DNA of 64,000 bases from Marinifilum_A sediminis (GTDB taxonomy: Bacteria > Bacteroidota > Bacteroidia > Bacteroidales > Marinifilaceae), in NCBI GenBank assembly GCA_947496465.1, contig CANMCX010000002.1:774320-838319 (forward strand). Reading direction: 5' to 3'. Of the stretch, positions 52,046 through 61,031 are shown piece by piece; the first letter of the stretch is position 1, and every line of letters starts with the position of its first letter. The notes under the pieces are model-generated. The model searched no databases and had not been told where the DNA came from. It worked only from the letters and a program-made list of their open reading frames with translations. The position numbers and the translations under genes are program-made.

Positions 52046-53947
52046 ATGAATACAATCATTCAACTCTTCGAGGAGAGTGTAAAAAAATTTGGTTCCAATC
52101 CCTATTTATGGGAGAAAAATTCCGATAAATATGAACCGCTAAGCTATCAGGATCTGCACAAGGATGTAAAACATTTGGCAGCTGGATTATATGCCTTAGA
52201 AATAGATAAAGGTGATCGAATTGGTCTTTTATCAGAAGGTAGAAATGCATGGGTACTATCCGAACTTGGAATATTATTTACAGGAGCTGTAAACGTGCCT
52301 CTTTCGGTAAAGCTAGATGCCCAAAATGAATTAAAATTTAGATTGATTCATTCCGAATCTCGATTTGTGATTGTTTCTAAAAATCACCTTGAGAAAATTC
52401 GTTTGATTAAAGACCAAATTGAAACTCTTGAAAAGGTAATTGTTATTGATGATGATGCAGACTTAATAGGAGATGAAGTTTATTTATCTGACATCATAAA
52501 TCTTGGGTCAATTTTAGCAGATGAAGATCAGAAAAAACTAAATAAAATTCAGCAAGAAATTCAGGCGGATGATAATGCAAATATTTCCTATACTTCAGGA
52601 ACTACAGCGGATCCTAAAGGAATTATTTTAACGCATAACAATTACACTAGCAATGTAATTCAGTCGTCAAGTTTAATGCATATTCCTGAAACCTATAAAA
52701 CCTTACTAATACTACCCTGGGATCATTCCTTTGCGCATACTGCAGGAATATACAGTTTTATGCTTAAAGGTGCATCCATAGCGGCTGTGCAACAAGGAAA
52801 GTCACCAATGGAGGCTTTAAAAAATATTCCTGCAAATATCAAGGAAATTAAGCCTGACATTCTAATGAGCGTACCTGCTCTGGCAAAAAACTTTAAAAAG
52901 AACATTGAAAAAGGAATTAAAGCCAAAGGACCAAAAGTGGAAAAACTTTTTAACAAAGGCTTACAGTTGGCATACAAATACAACGGTTATGGTTGGGATA
53001 AAGGAAAAGGCACCCGCCTATTTCTTAAACCGATGTATAAGTTTTACGATAAGATTTTATTCTCAAAGGTGAGAGAAAATTTTGGAGGAAACTTAAAGTT
53101 CTTTGTTGGCGGAGGAGCTCTATTGGATATTGAATTGCAACGATTCTTTTATGCCATTGGTATACCAATGTATCAAGGATATGGATTATCCGAAGCTTCG
53201 CCTATCATCTCATCAAATGCTCATCACAAACATAAATTGGGTTCTTCCGGATTTTTAGTAAGTGATATGGATCTTAAAATTGCTGATGATGAAGGCAATT
53301 CTTTACCTGTTGGTGAAAAAGGTGAAATTGTAATTAAGGGTGGCAATGTGATGAAAGGCTACTGGAAAAATGACAAAGCCTCAGCCGAAACACTTCGCGA
53401 TGGATGGTTGCATACTGGTGATATGGGATATATGGATAAAGATGGTTTTCTACATGTTTTAGGAAGATTTAAATCACTATTAATCGCTAATGATGGTGAA
53501 AAATTTAGTCCCGAAGGAATAGAAGAAGCGTTTGTTGATCAATCTCAATATATGGATCAGTGTATTCTTTACAACAATCAGGATCCTTATACAATTGCAT
53601 TAATTGTCCCTAATAAAGCTGCCATACTTGCTCACTTACGAAATCTAAAACTTGATGCCAATAGTGAAGAAGGACAGAAAGCGGCATTGGATTTGCTTCA
53701 AGCTGAATTGAACGAATATCGTCCTGGCGGTAAGTATGAAGATATGTTTCCGCACAGATGGTTGCCAACGGCTGTTGGAATTCTACCAGAAGGCTTTACC
53801 GAAGAAAACAAACTACTGAATTCAACCATGAAAGTAGTTCGTGATAAAGTTGTAAGCTACTTTAAAGAATATGTAGATTATTTGTATTCGCCAAAAGGTA
53901 AAAACTTTACAAATATTAAAAACAAAGAGAGCATTAAAAATATGTAA
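52046..53947 (+). CDS. Long-chain acyl-CoA synthetase (AMP-forming)
   Basis: 633 residues of the AMP-binding family. Motif A3 is ISYTSGTTADPKGIILTHNN (about 182-201), then YQGYGLSEASPIISSN (about 376-391) and the hinge-region motif DGWLHTGDMGYMDKDGFLHVLGR (about 453-475). The C-terminal NSTMKVVRDKV carries the catalytic lysine. It activates fatty acids as acyl-AMP and then acyl-CoA. It stands alone, with a clear promoter upstream and no neighbour in the pathway. Confidence 0.92.
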   Translation: MNTIIQLFEESVKKFGSNPYLWEKNSDKYEPLSYQDLHKDVKHLAAGLYALEIDKGDRIGLLSEGRNAWVLSELGILFTGAVNVPLSVKLDAQNELKFRLIHSESRFVIVSKNHLEKIRLIKDQIETLEKVIVIDDDADLIGDEVYLSDIINLGSILADEDQKKLNKIQQEIQADDNANISYTSGTTADPKGIILTHNNYTSNVIQSSSLMHIPETYKTLLILPWDHSFAHTAGIYSFMLKGASIAAVQQGKSPMEALKNIPANIKEIKPDILMSVPALAKNFKKNIEKGIKAKGPKVEKLFNKGLQLAYKYNGYGWDKGKGTRLFLKPMYKFYDKILFSKVRENFGGNLKFFVGGGALLDIELQRFFYAIGIPMYQGYGLSEASPIISSNAHHKHKLGSSGFLVSDMDLKIADDEGNSLPVGEKGEIVIKGGNVMKGYWKNDKASAETLRDGWLHTGDMGYMDKDGFLHVLGRFKSLLIANDGEKFSPEGIEEAFVDQSQYMDQCILYNNQDPYTIALIVPNKAAILAHLRNLKLDANSEEGQKAALDLLQAELNEYRPGGKYEDMFPHRWLPTAVGILPEGFTEENKLLNSTMKVVRDKVVSYFKEYVDYLYSPKGKNFTNIKNKESIKNM

Positions 53948-54026
53948 TAGATAATTGTGATCAACCTGAATTCATATAAACTCCACAATTATATATTACA
54001 GATCAACCAAAAAATATAAGATCAAC

Positions 54027-55550
54027 ATGTTTAGAATAATTAAAAGTGTGCAAATTGTACTAATTGCTGTTAGTTTGTTGTTAACATCAGCAGTAACAGC
54101 ACAAACAAGTAAACAAAGTGAGTATAAAGGAGCTGCTCCAAAATACATTTTCTTTTTCATAGGAGATGGAATGGGACTCTCGCAAGCCAATACGGCCGAA
54201 GCTTATTTGGGTGCTCTAAATAAAACCAACGGCATCCAGAAGTTGAATTTAAGCAGCTTACCTAAACAAGGATTCTATACCACTTATGCCAGTGATCGTT
54301 TCATTACCGGTTCTGCAGCAGCAGGTACAGCCTTGTCAACTGGTGGAAAAACTACGGTTAATACCATTGGAATGGATGCCAAACGTCAGAAACCATTAAA
54401 AACCATTGCTGAACTGGCTAAAGAAAAAGGCTATAAAGTAGGTATTGTCTCATCCGTATCTATTGATCATGCAACACCCGCTGCATTTTACGCTCACCAG
54501 CCGACAAGAAACATGTATTACAATATTAGTCTGGATCTAAGCAAAAGTGGATTCAACTATTTTGCAGGCGGTGGATTTAAAAATCCGGAAGGAGACGGCA
54601 AACACATCGAAAAAAACTCCATGGCGAATTTTGGTATGGGAGAATCAAAAGAATTAGAAGATAAAGAACCTAATTCAATGAAAATTGCTGAAAAAAGAGG
54701 TTATCGATTTGTAAACACAGTTAAAGATTTCAAAAAACTAAAAAAGGGTGATGATAAAATCATTAGTATAGCGCCAAATTTATCTGGCGGTTCAGCCCTT
54801 CCTTATTTTATCGATCAAAATGGTAAAACGGATATCTCATTAGCAGAATTTACCAAAAAAGGAATCGAAATTCTCGATAATAAAGATGGTTTCTTTATGA
54901 TGGTAGAAGGTGGAAAAATAGATTGGGCTTGTCACGCTAACGATGCTGCAACCGTTATTCAGGAAGTTTTACAATTTGACAATGCCGTTGCCGAAGCTCT
55001 TAAATTCTATAACAAACACCCTGAAGAAACACTAATTTTAGTTGCAGGTGATCATGAAACGGGTGGAATGGCTTTAGGGTTTTCTGGTAGTCACTATTCA
55101 TCTGACTTTGCAGTCTTACAACACCAAAAACTATCCTACGAAGCATTTAGCGATTTGATAAAAGAGTACAAAAAGACCAAAGAAGGAAATTACAAGGTGG
55201 AAGATGGATTGGCATTGGTAAAAAAACACTTCGGACTTGGAGATACTGAAAAAAAATTGGCTCTTAGTGAATTCGAATTGAAACAATTAAAAGCTGCATT
55301 CGAAAAGAGCATGAATTACAAAAAAGAAATGAAGAAAGATGATCAGTTCTATTTGCTTTATGGTAGTTACGATCCTTTAACCATTACAGCTTGCCATATT
55401 TTATCGCAAAAAGCAGGTATTGGATGGACATCCTTCTCTCATACGGCAGCTCCAATTCCAATTCGATCAATTGGTGTGGGATCTGATTTATTTGTTGGTT
55501 TTTACGACAATACCGACGTACCTAAAAATCTGATGAAATTAATCGAATAA
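54027..55550 (+). CDS. Alkaline phosphatase
   Basis: 507 residues. A signal peptide (about 1-25, ending VTAQ) predicts export. The metal and active-site blocks are FFIGDGMGLSQA (about 45-56), RFITGSAAAGTALSTGGKT with the nucleophilic Ser (about 91-109), MMVEGGKIDWACHANDA (about 291), VAGDHETGGMAL and SHTAAPIPI near the C-terminus. The residue before the Ser is Gly, not the usual Asp. A periplasmic phosphomonoesterase for phosphate supply is likely. Confidence 0.93.
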   Translation: MFRIIKSVQIVLIAVSLLLTSAVTAQTSKQSEYKGAAPKYIFFFIGDGMGLSQANTAEAYLGALNKTNGIQKLNLSSLPKQGFYTTYASDRFITGSAAAGTALSTGGKTTVNTIGMDAKRQKPLKTIAELAKEKGYKVGIVSSVSIDHATPAAFYAHQPTRNMYYNISLDLSKSGFNYFAGGGFKNPEGDGKHIEKNSMANFGMGESKELEDKEPNSMKIAEKRGYRFVNTVKDFKKLKKGDDKIISIAPNLSGGSALPYFIDQNGKTDISLAEFTKKGIEILDNKDGFFMMVEGGKIDWACHANDAATVIQEVLQFDNAVAEALKFYNKHPEETLILVAGDHETGGMALGFSGSHYSSDFAVLQHQKLSYEAFSDLIKEYKKTKEGNYKVEDGLALVKKHFGLGDTEKKLALSEFELKQLKAAFEKSMNYKKEMKKDDQFYLLYGSYDPLTITACHILSQKAGIGWTSFSHTAAPIPIRSIGVGSDLFVGFYDNTDVPKNLMKLIE

Positions 55551-55570
55551 CTGTTACATAAACAGATTAC

Positions 55571-55597
55571 AAGCCCTGCAGAAATGTGGGGCTTTTT
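55571..55597 (+). terminator. Terminator of the alkaline phosphatase gene
   Basis: A 6-bp GC-rich stem AAGCCC / GGGCTT with a loop of 12 nt and a T5 tail, 20 bases after the stop. It lies between this gene and the promoter of the YibE/F gene. Confidence 0.75.
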
Positions 55598-55639
55598 ATT
55601 TTTACATCCCTGCTACCCTTTTACATTCCCCTACTTTTT

Positions 55640-55647
55640 TAACTTTG
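55640..55647 (+). promoter_or_regulatory. Promoter of the YibE/F gene (-7 TAACTTTG), with almost no leader
   Basis: An exact TAnnTTTG match ends 4 bases before the ATG at 55652. The expected transcript start therefore falls at or next to the ATG, so the mRNA may be leaderless or nearly so. Confidence 0.6.
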
Positions 55648-55651
55648 CATC

Positions 55652-56794
55652 ATGTTAAAATTCAAATTGCCTCAAAAATCCGATTTAATCTTAGTTAGTG
55701 TTCTTATCATACTTTGCACTGTTATTGTTCTTACCCCAAATGGTTTTTCTCGTACCGATGATACAAATTCGGAAAGAACAAAGGCTTTGATAATTGAAAC
55801 AGACAACAGTTTAATTGTTGAAACTGGTATCATTAAAACAGGTACTCAATCCTTAAAAATTAAGATCTTAAACGGCAATTTCAAAGGAAAAGAATTAACA
55901 GCTTTCAATCAACTGGTTGGAAGAATGGAGTTCGATAAATACTTTCTTCCTGGAGATAAAGCACTCACCGTTCTAAATTTAACAGAAGATAATTCTCAAA
56001 TTATTAGTGCCAATGTAATTGATCATTACCGAATCAACCTGGAAGCCATTTTATTAATTTTATTTGTGGTATTCTTAATCTCATTTGCAGGATGGACAGG
56101 AGTTAAAGCAATGCTCTCCTTTTTATTTGCGGGTATTACCATTTGGAAATTACTTCTGCCCGGATTGTTGAAAGGCTATGCTCCTATCCCACTTTCCTTA
56201 GGTATAGTTGCTCTTCTAACTTCAGCCATCATATTTTTAGTAGCTGGAACCAATAAAAAAGGATTCACCGCATTTCTAGGCGCCATGAGTGGTATTGCAA
56301 TTACCTGTTTTATGGCTATACTGTTCGGTAATTTATTCAATATTCATGGTGCTATAAAACCGTTTTCAGAAACCTTGCTTTATTCAGGATACAATTACCT
56401 GAATCTAACTGAAATATTTCTTGCTGGTATATTCATCTCTTCATCGGGTGCAGTAATGGATATTTCTATGGATATTGCTGCCTCACAAGCTGAGGTATAT
56501 CAAGCCAATAAAAACATATCGGTTAAAGAATTGCGTCGCTCAGGTTTTGAAGTTGGGAAAGCCGTTGTTGGCACCATGACAACCACACTACTATTAGCCT
56601 ATTCAGGAGGATTTTCTGCTTTACTAATGGTATTTATTGCTCAAGGCACACCAATGGTAAACATTCTCAATTTAAACTATGTATCTGGTGAAATCCTACA
56701 TACCCTTGTAGGGAGTTTTGGTTTGGTTTTGGTAGCCCCTTTTACAGCTATAATTGGAGCGTGGGTATTTACCAAAAAGAAAAAGCAAGACTAA
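55652..56794 (+). CDS. YibE/F family membrane protein
   Basis: 380 residues, about eight membrane helices. An N-terminal helix (LILVSVLIILCTVIVL) precedes an extracytoplasmic domain of about 100 residues with KGKELTAFNQLVGRMEFDKYFLPGD. Then come multiple helices with FAGITIWKLLLPGLLKGYAPIPLSLG and IFISSSGAVMDISMDIAASQAEVYQANKNIS, the YibE/F signature. Function is unknown, probably a transporter. The end of its coding sequence forms part of the terminator for the convergent two-CW gene. Confidence 0.88.
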   Translation: MLKFKLPQKSDLILVSVLIILCTVIVLTPNGFSRTDDTNSERTKALIIETDNSLIVETGIIKTGTQSLKIKILNGNFKGKELTAFNQLVGRMEFDKYFLPGDKALTVLNLTEDNSQIISANVIDHYRINLEAILLILFVVFLISFAGWTGVKAMLSFLFAGITIWKLLLPGLLKGYAPIPLSLGIVALLTSAIIFLVAGTNKKGFTAFLGAMSGIAITCFMAILFGNLFNIHGAIKPFSETLLYSGYNYLNLTEIFLAGIFISSSGAVMDISMDIAASQAEVYQANKNISVKELRRSGFEVGKAVVGTMTTTLLLAYSGGFSALLMVFIAQGTPMVNILNLNYVSGEILHTLVGSFGLVLVAPFTAIIGAWVFTKKKKQD

Positions 56795-56804
56795 AAGTCT
56801 TGCT
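56772..56804 (-). terminator. Terminator of the two-CW gene, inside the end of the YibE/F gene
   Basis: On the minus strand AGCAAGACT pairs with AGTCTTGCT around a 3-nt loop, followed by a U-rich UUUUCUUUUU. The hairpin spans the YibE/F stop codon (56792-56794). Little T-run follows on the plus strand, so it mainly serves the minus-strand gene. Confidence 0.68.
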
Positions 56805-56839
56805 CGCTCCGATTCAATAGTTAAACTAATTCTAACTTA

Positions 56840-57142
56840 TTATATTTTGGTTTCCCTTGCTTTATTTGGCGTTAAGAAAAAAAAACGCCCCTCTTCTTCC
56901 TGTACAAATTTTAAAAATTTACAATCCAGGCAGCCTAATAGCTTATAAGCGAAGGCTCCACTTGGCTTTCCATGACACAAAGTACCAGATATGGTCCAAC
57001 AAAACCGACCACCGGCTTTACCTTCATGAATTCCATCATATTCATTGGTCAAAGCTGCAGGACACACCCCCAACTTTCCAACATTTCTACCATTGGATTC
57101 TCTCCCACAGTTCATCAACTCCCAACAGTTCACCTTACTCAT
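56840..57142 (-). CDS. Two-CW domain protein, cysteine-rich
   Basis: 100 residues. The motifs NCWELMNCGRE (Cys6, Cys12), VCPAA (Cys27), RFCWTISGTLC (Cys48, Cys56) and LLGCLDCKFL (Cys71, Cys74) are those of the small two-CW family found widely in anaerobic and other bacteria. The paired CW motifs and seven cysteines suggest metal or Fe-S binding. The function is not known. It lies in the minus-strand group that continues to 63893. Confidence 0.8.
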   Translation of the reverse strand: MSKVNCWELMNCGRESNGRNVGKLGVCPAALTNEYDGIHEGKAGGRFCWTISGTLCHGKPSGAFAYKLLGCLDCKFLKFVQEEEGRFFFLTPNKARETKI

Positions 57143-57300
57143 AAGTCAATTTAAATAGTAGTTTTTTATTATCTAATACACACAAAATAGGTTACGCAAG
57201 AAAACGGTATTGGTTCTATTCAAATGGCTTTTACCGGTAGATTTTTCATTTCAACTTGACGAATTACAACTTCCGTTCGACCAAAGGAATTTCTTCAATT

Positions 57301-58065
57301 TCAATTGTCAGCTCTTTCCCGAAGGATATCATCGTAAAGACAACGCACTTGTATATCGCCAAAACCATAAATAGCTTCACGCTTACAGAACTCTTTAAAC
57401 ACTAATGCAAACTCTGTTGTATTTAAATCTTTCATGATTTTCTTTAAACTTTCAATAGGGCGCCCCTGGTCATTTCCCTTTGATAAACGATTAATTTGTG
57501 CATATACCGCCGGAAGTAGAAAAGGAAATTTTTCCTGAAACAATTCTGCTACTCTTATCATTTCACTCCATTTTTCCTTCTGATAATACCTCCACAATTG
57601 ACGAATTTGTTTCAGTTCCTTCCCTTTTATTTCCTGACGATGATGAAATGCTAAAGACAACTCCTTATGATTCATATTGCCGAAATTGTATTCATTTCCT
57701 TTGTTTGGTCTAACCAGATAAATGTTTTCTCTTTTATGATTTTCGTACAATAAGTTCAGAACAAACCAAAAGTTGACCTGACAAAACAAATCATCTTCGA
57801 ACCAAAGATTCACCTCATCATTAACTCCTATGGTAAGTATCTTCTTGATTTCAACAGAACTTTTCTGATGATATTCTTCCTCGCTACTTACAAGATTCCT
57901 GCCGCAAATGTATTTTGCCCTAATCTGCAATAATTCATCCAGACTTTCGCCCAAAACATCACCTTCTACCAAAAATTCACGCATAACTATCTGTTCGCCA
58001 CTACTATTTTTGGGGAACATCTCTTTTAAGCAGTCGCCGTTGAGTATGTGATGTTGTCTTTGCAT
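57301..58065 (-). CDS. DUF1835 domain protein
   Basis: 254 residues from the ATG at 58065, preceded by TTTAGGATC. A longer frame adds eight unlikely residues. The DUF1835 hallmarks are HHILNGDCLKEMFP (about 4-17), MREFLVEGDVLGES, and NLWFEDDLFCQVNFWFVLNLL (about 88-108). A C-terminal helical part follows. DUF1835 proteins are cytoplasmic and of unknown function. It is transcribed leftwards, upstream of the two-CW gene. Confidence 0.88.
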   Translation of the reverse strand: MQRQHHILNGDCLKEMFPKNSSGEQIVMREFLVEGDVLGESLDELLQIRAKYICGRNLVSSEEEYHQKSSVEIKKILTIGVNDEVNLWFEDDLFCQVNFWFVLNLLYENHKRENIYLVRPNKGNEYNFGNMNHKELSLAFHHRQEIKGKELKQIRQLWRYYQKEKWSEMIRVAELFQEKFPFLLPAVYAQINRLSKGNDQGRPIESLKKIMKDLNTTEFALVFKEFCKREAIYGFGDIQVRCLYDDILRERADN

Positions 58066-58208
58066 GATCCTAAATGATTTTGTTGTCAAAATTTAAGCAA
58101 AAAAGCAATATCCACATGAATTTCTCCATTTAAAATATTGCTATTACTTCAATAACAAGAAATGGTATTCATCTATACAAAGTGGAGCCACAAAATCTTG
58201 CAGCTCCA

Positions 58209-58249
<41 letters not shown>

Positions 58250-58332
58250 GTAATTTCTTAAAATATGTAACATATCAAGCATCTCAAAGATGCTAGACAT
58301 GTTGTTCATGAACATACCTTATACTTCTCTCC

Positions 58333-59910
58333 TTACTCCTCTACTCTTTGCAAATCCAAATCCTGAAAGTCGAAACTAAAATCAATATTTGGAGAGATAC
58401 CCTTCATTTTTATGGATATGGCTTTTCCTTCCTCATCCAAATTAAACGTTGCAAAGGCATCACAATTCATATCTCGATAATCCCACTTAATAGCAAAAGT
58501 AGTTGCCTTATAAAAGTGCATGCTGCCAATTAATTTTGGTGAACGTAAGGCTTTAATCATCAACTGACCATCTTTATCGAAAACTTCCATTTTGCCGAAC
58601 CACTTGTCTTCATAGGTTCCGATATAGTTCGACATTTCTATTGTTTCTGTCTTAGCCAATTCAACCGTTTCCCAAACACCATTAACAATAGAATCTACCT
58701 CTGTATTGGTTCCCTTCAATCTTTCCGAAGCAAAAGCATTCCAATCCATTGGCTCAACTCCCACATAGGAATCAATAATCGCCTGTGTAAGCGTAAAATA
58801 AGTATATCCACCAGGCAAGGTATTGGTCAATACAGCAACACCCAAATCCAATTCAGGAATCAATAAGGTTTTAGAGAGCATGCCTGGTAATCCACCCGTA
58901 TGACTTATAATAGTATATCCTTTATAATCCTCGATTCCCCAGCCTAAACCGTAGCCGTTGTAATGATTGTTATATCGTCCATTTCCTGTTGCCGAGAATC
59001 CTTTTAAAGTGTGAATATTCCACATTTCGCGCTGTCTGGCTTCCGAAAACAGTTCATTTTCCAAGTCATCACCATACTTACCGGCATTCAACTGCACCAA
59101 CAACCACTTGCTCAGGTCTTTTACACTGGAATTAATTCCACCTGCCGCATCGGTTAATGAACTGGCATAGGCAACGACCTCTTTCAATTCTTTTGTTTCC
59201 GATGAATGCGGAATGGCAACATTATCTTTCCCATTTAATCTGTTATACGATCCTACCGATCTTTCCATTCCCAAAGGTTTCAGAATTCGAGTTTCAACAA
59301 ACTCAGCCCACGACATTCCACTAATTCTCTGAATAATTTCTCCTGCTACAATGTAAAGCAAATTGTCGTAATCGTATTTGGTTCTAAAATCGGATACTGG
59401 TTTCTGATACTGAAAACTCTTCAAAATATCATCAACTGTGTAATCCCCACCATCGGGAAATATCATTAAATCGCCTGCTCCCAATCCCAATCCACTACGA
59501 TGGCACAACAAATCTTCAACAGTAAAATTTTCTCTTACATAGGAGTTGTACATGGTAAATTCAGGGATGTGTTTCACCACCTTATCTTTCCAGCTAAGCT
59601 TTCCTTCATCAATTAAAATTGCCAAAGCAGCAGCCGTAAAAGCCTTACTATTCGATGCAATTGCAAAAAGTGTATTCTCATCTACAGCCTCTTTACTTTC
59701 GATAGATTTTACACCATATCCTTTCGCATGAATCAATTTCCCATCCTTAACTACGGATACTGCAATCCCTGCCGATGGAAATATCTCTAAAGATTTCTGA
59801 ACGATAGAATCAATTTGATAACTGGACAGTCCTTGTGCGATCACATTCATATTGGCACATAAAAATGCCAAAATCACTAATAAACTTCGTGTTTTTGTTC
59901 TGTTCAACAT
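58333..59910 (-). CDS. Secreted serine hydrolase (class C beta-lactamase fold)
   Basis: 525 residues. A signal peptide (about 1-25, ending NVIAQ) is followed by the beta-lactamase/DD-peptidase fold. The SxxK motif is in AIASNSKAFTAAA (nucleophile Ser about 87), the YxN motif in KYDYDNLLY, and the HxG motif in SHTGGLPGML. The C-terminal region has a lipocalin-like domain with NYIGTYEDKWFGKMEVF. Such enzymes are esterases or D-aminopeptidases and need not be true beta-lactamases. An alpha/beta hydrolase gene lies 67 bases upstream and is likely cotranscribed. Confidence 0.92.
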   Translation of the reverse strand: MLNRTKTRSLLVILAFLCANMNVIAQGLSSYQIDSIVQKSLEIFPSAGIAVSVVKDGKLIHAKGYGVKSIESKEAVDENTLFAIASNSKAFTAAALAILIDEGKLSWKDKVVKHIPEFTMYNSYVRENFTVEDLLCHRSGLGLGAGDLMIFPDGGDYTVDDILKSFQYQKPVSDFRTKYDYDNLLYIVAGEIIQRISGMSWAEFVETRILKPLGMERSVGSYNRLNGKDNVAIPHSSETKELKEVVAYASSLTDAAGGINSSVKDLSKWLLVQLNAGKYGDDLENELFSEARQREMWNIHTLKGFSATGNGRYNNHYNGYGLGWGIEDYKGYTIISHTGGLPGMLSKTLLIPELDLGVAVLTNTLPGGYTYFTLTQAIIDSYVGVEPMDWNAFASERLKGTNTEVDSIVNGVWETVELAKTETIEMSNYIGTYEDKWFGKMEVFDKDGQLMIKALRSPKLIGSMHFYKATTFAIKWDYRDMNCDAFATFNLDEEGKAISIKMKGISPNIDFSFDFQDLDLQRVEE

Positions 59911-59977
59911 GTTGAGTTGGTTTATTGTTATACTTTAAACGATGTGGTGTTTCGGGATAAAGTCAAGCACAAGTCAA

Positions 59978-60856
59978 TTACTCTTTTATTCCAATTAATT
60001 CCATTAATACTTGTTTTGATTTAGGACGTTTGAAAGGATTGCTTAAGAAACGATCCACCATCATATTGAATAATTCATGCTCATCACGAATCATAAAATG
60101 CGTTGCACCTGGCATTACAAATAGTTGCGCCTTGGGAATGTTCTCATAAATTTCCAAAATATGTCTTGGGCGAATGATGTCATCATCACTTGTCATGACC
60201 AAAACAGGACATTGAATTTTCATTAAATCTGAGAAAGGAATATTAGGCTCATTCTTCATCAAATCCATATGTACCTTTTCTTTTTTCCAATCTCTACTTT
60301 TGTCCTTCACCATTATCATCGAATCGATAAGCTTTCGGTAATGCTTACCCATTTCCAGTTCCCATTCTGCAATTACATCCTTACCTGTTGTAATATTTGG
60401 AACAGCCGATACCAGCTTGCTTACCCGATCCGGATAATCCATCGCCATGATTAAACCAATAATTCCACCATCGCTTTGTCCTAAAACAAATGCATCACTA
60501 ATCTTTAAATCATCAAGAATAGCAATATAATCTGCAGCCATTAAATGATAGGTCAACTTATCGGTATCGCCCGATTTTCCATGAGTTCGGTTATCAGCAA
60601 CCACAACAAAATAATTCTTCTTGAAAAAATCAATTTGCAAAGCCATTGCACCAATATGTCCCGAGTTCCCATGAATTAGTACCAGAGCTTGCTTATCCTT
60701 ATTGCCATAAGTTTCGTAGTAAACATGCGATGTACCAATCTGAAGCGTTTTACCTGCCTGGGCATTATTTCCGTACTTATTTTGTGCTTGTAAACTGTAG
60801 GTTAAAGCAAATAAGCAAGAAATAAAAAATACGAATGTAAGTTTAAAATTCATCAT
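59978..60856 (-). CDS. Secreted alpha/beta hydrolase
   Basis: 292 residues. Signal peptide (about 1-24, ending LQAQ). Oxyanion loop LVLIHGNSGHIG, nucleophile elbow VLGQSDGGIIG (Ser about 130), acid in MTSDDDIIRPRHILEIYE and catalytic His in PGATHFM. Predicted periplasmic or surface ester or amide hydrolase of unknown substrate. The upstream leader carries CTAACCCAAAA 9 bases before the start. Probably cotranscribed with the following serine hydrolase. Confidence 0.9.
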   Translation of the reverse strand: MMNFKLTFVFFISCLFALTYSLQAQNKYGNNAQAGKTLQIGTSHVYYETYGNKDKQALVLIHGNSGHIGAMALQIDFFKKNYFVVVADNRTHGKSGDTDKLTYHLMAADYIAILDDLKISDAFVLGQSDGGIIGLIMAMDYPDRVSKLVSAVPNITTGKDVIAEWELEMGKHYRKLIDSMIMVKDKSRDWKKEKVHMDLMKNEPNIPFSDLMKIQCPVLVMTSDDDIIRPRHILEIYENIPKAQLFVMPGATHFMIRDEHELFNMMVDRFLSNPFKRPKSKQVLMELIGIKE

Positions 60857-61031
60857 ATCATCAATTTTGGGTTAGCGATTCAAGAGCTTTCAATTTAAGC
60901 AAAGCGATTGAATTTGAAAACAAAAAGTAAACCCAATAAGCATCTCCAAACAATTCCTCTTTTGTAATTATCAAAGGTTTCCTAAACTTGTGATTTAAAC
61001 TGCATTCTCATTTTTATCTCTAGTATTACAA

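Noticed and set aside
56857..57144. Plus-strand open frame opposite the two-CW gene
   Set aside because: The minus frame has the two-CW motifs; the plus frame is His/Ser/Thr-rich without any pattern.
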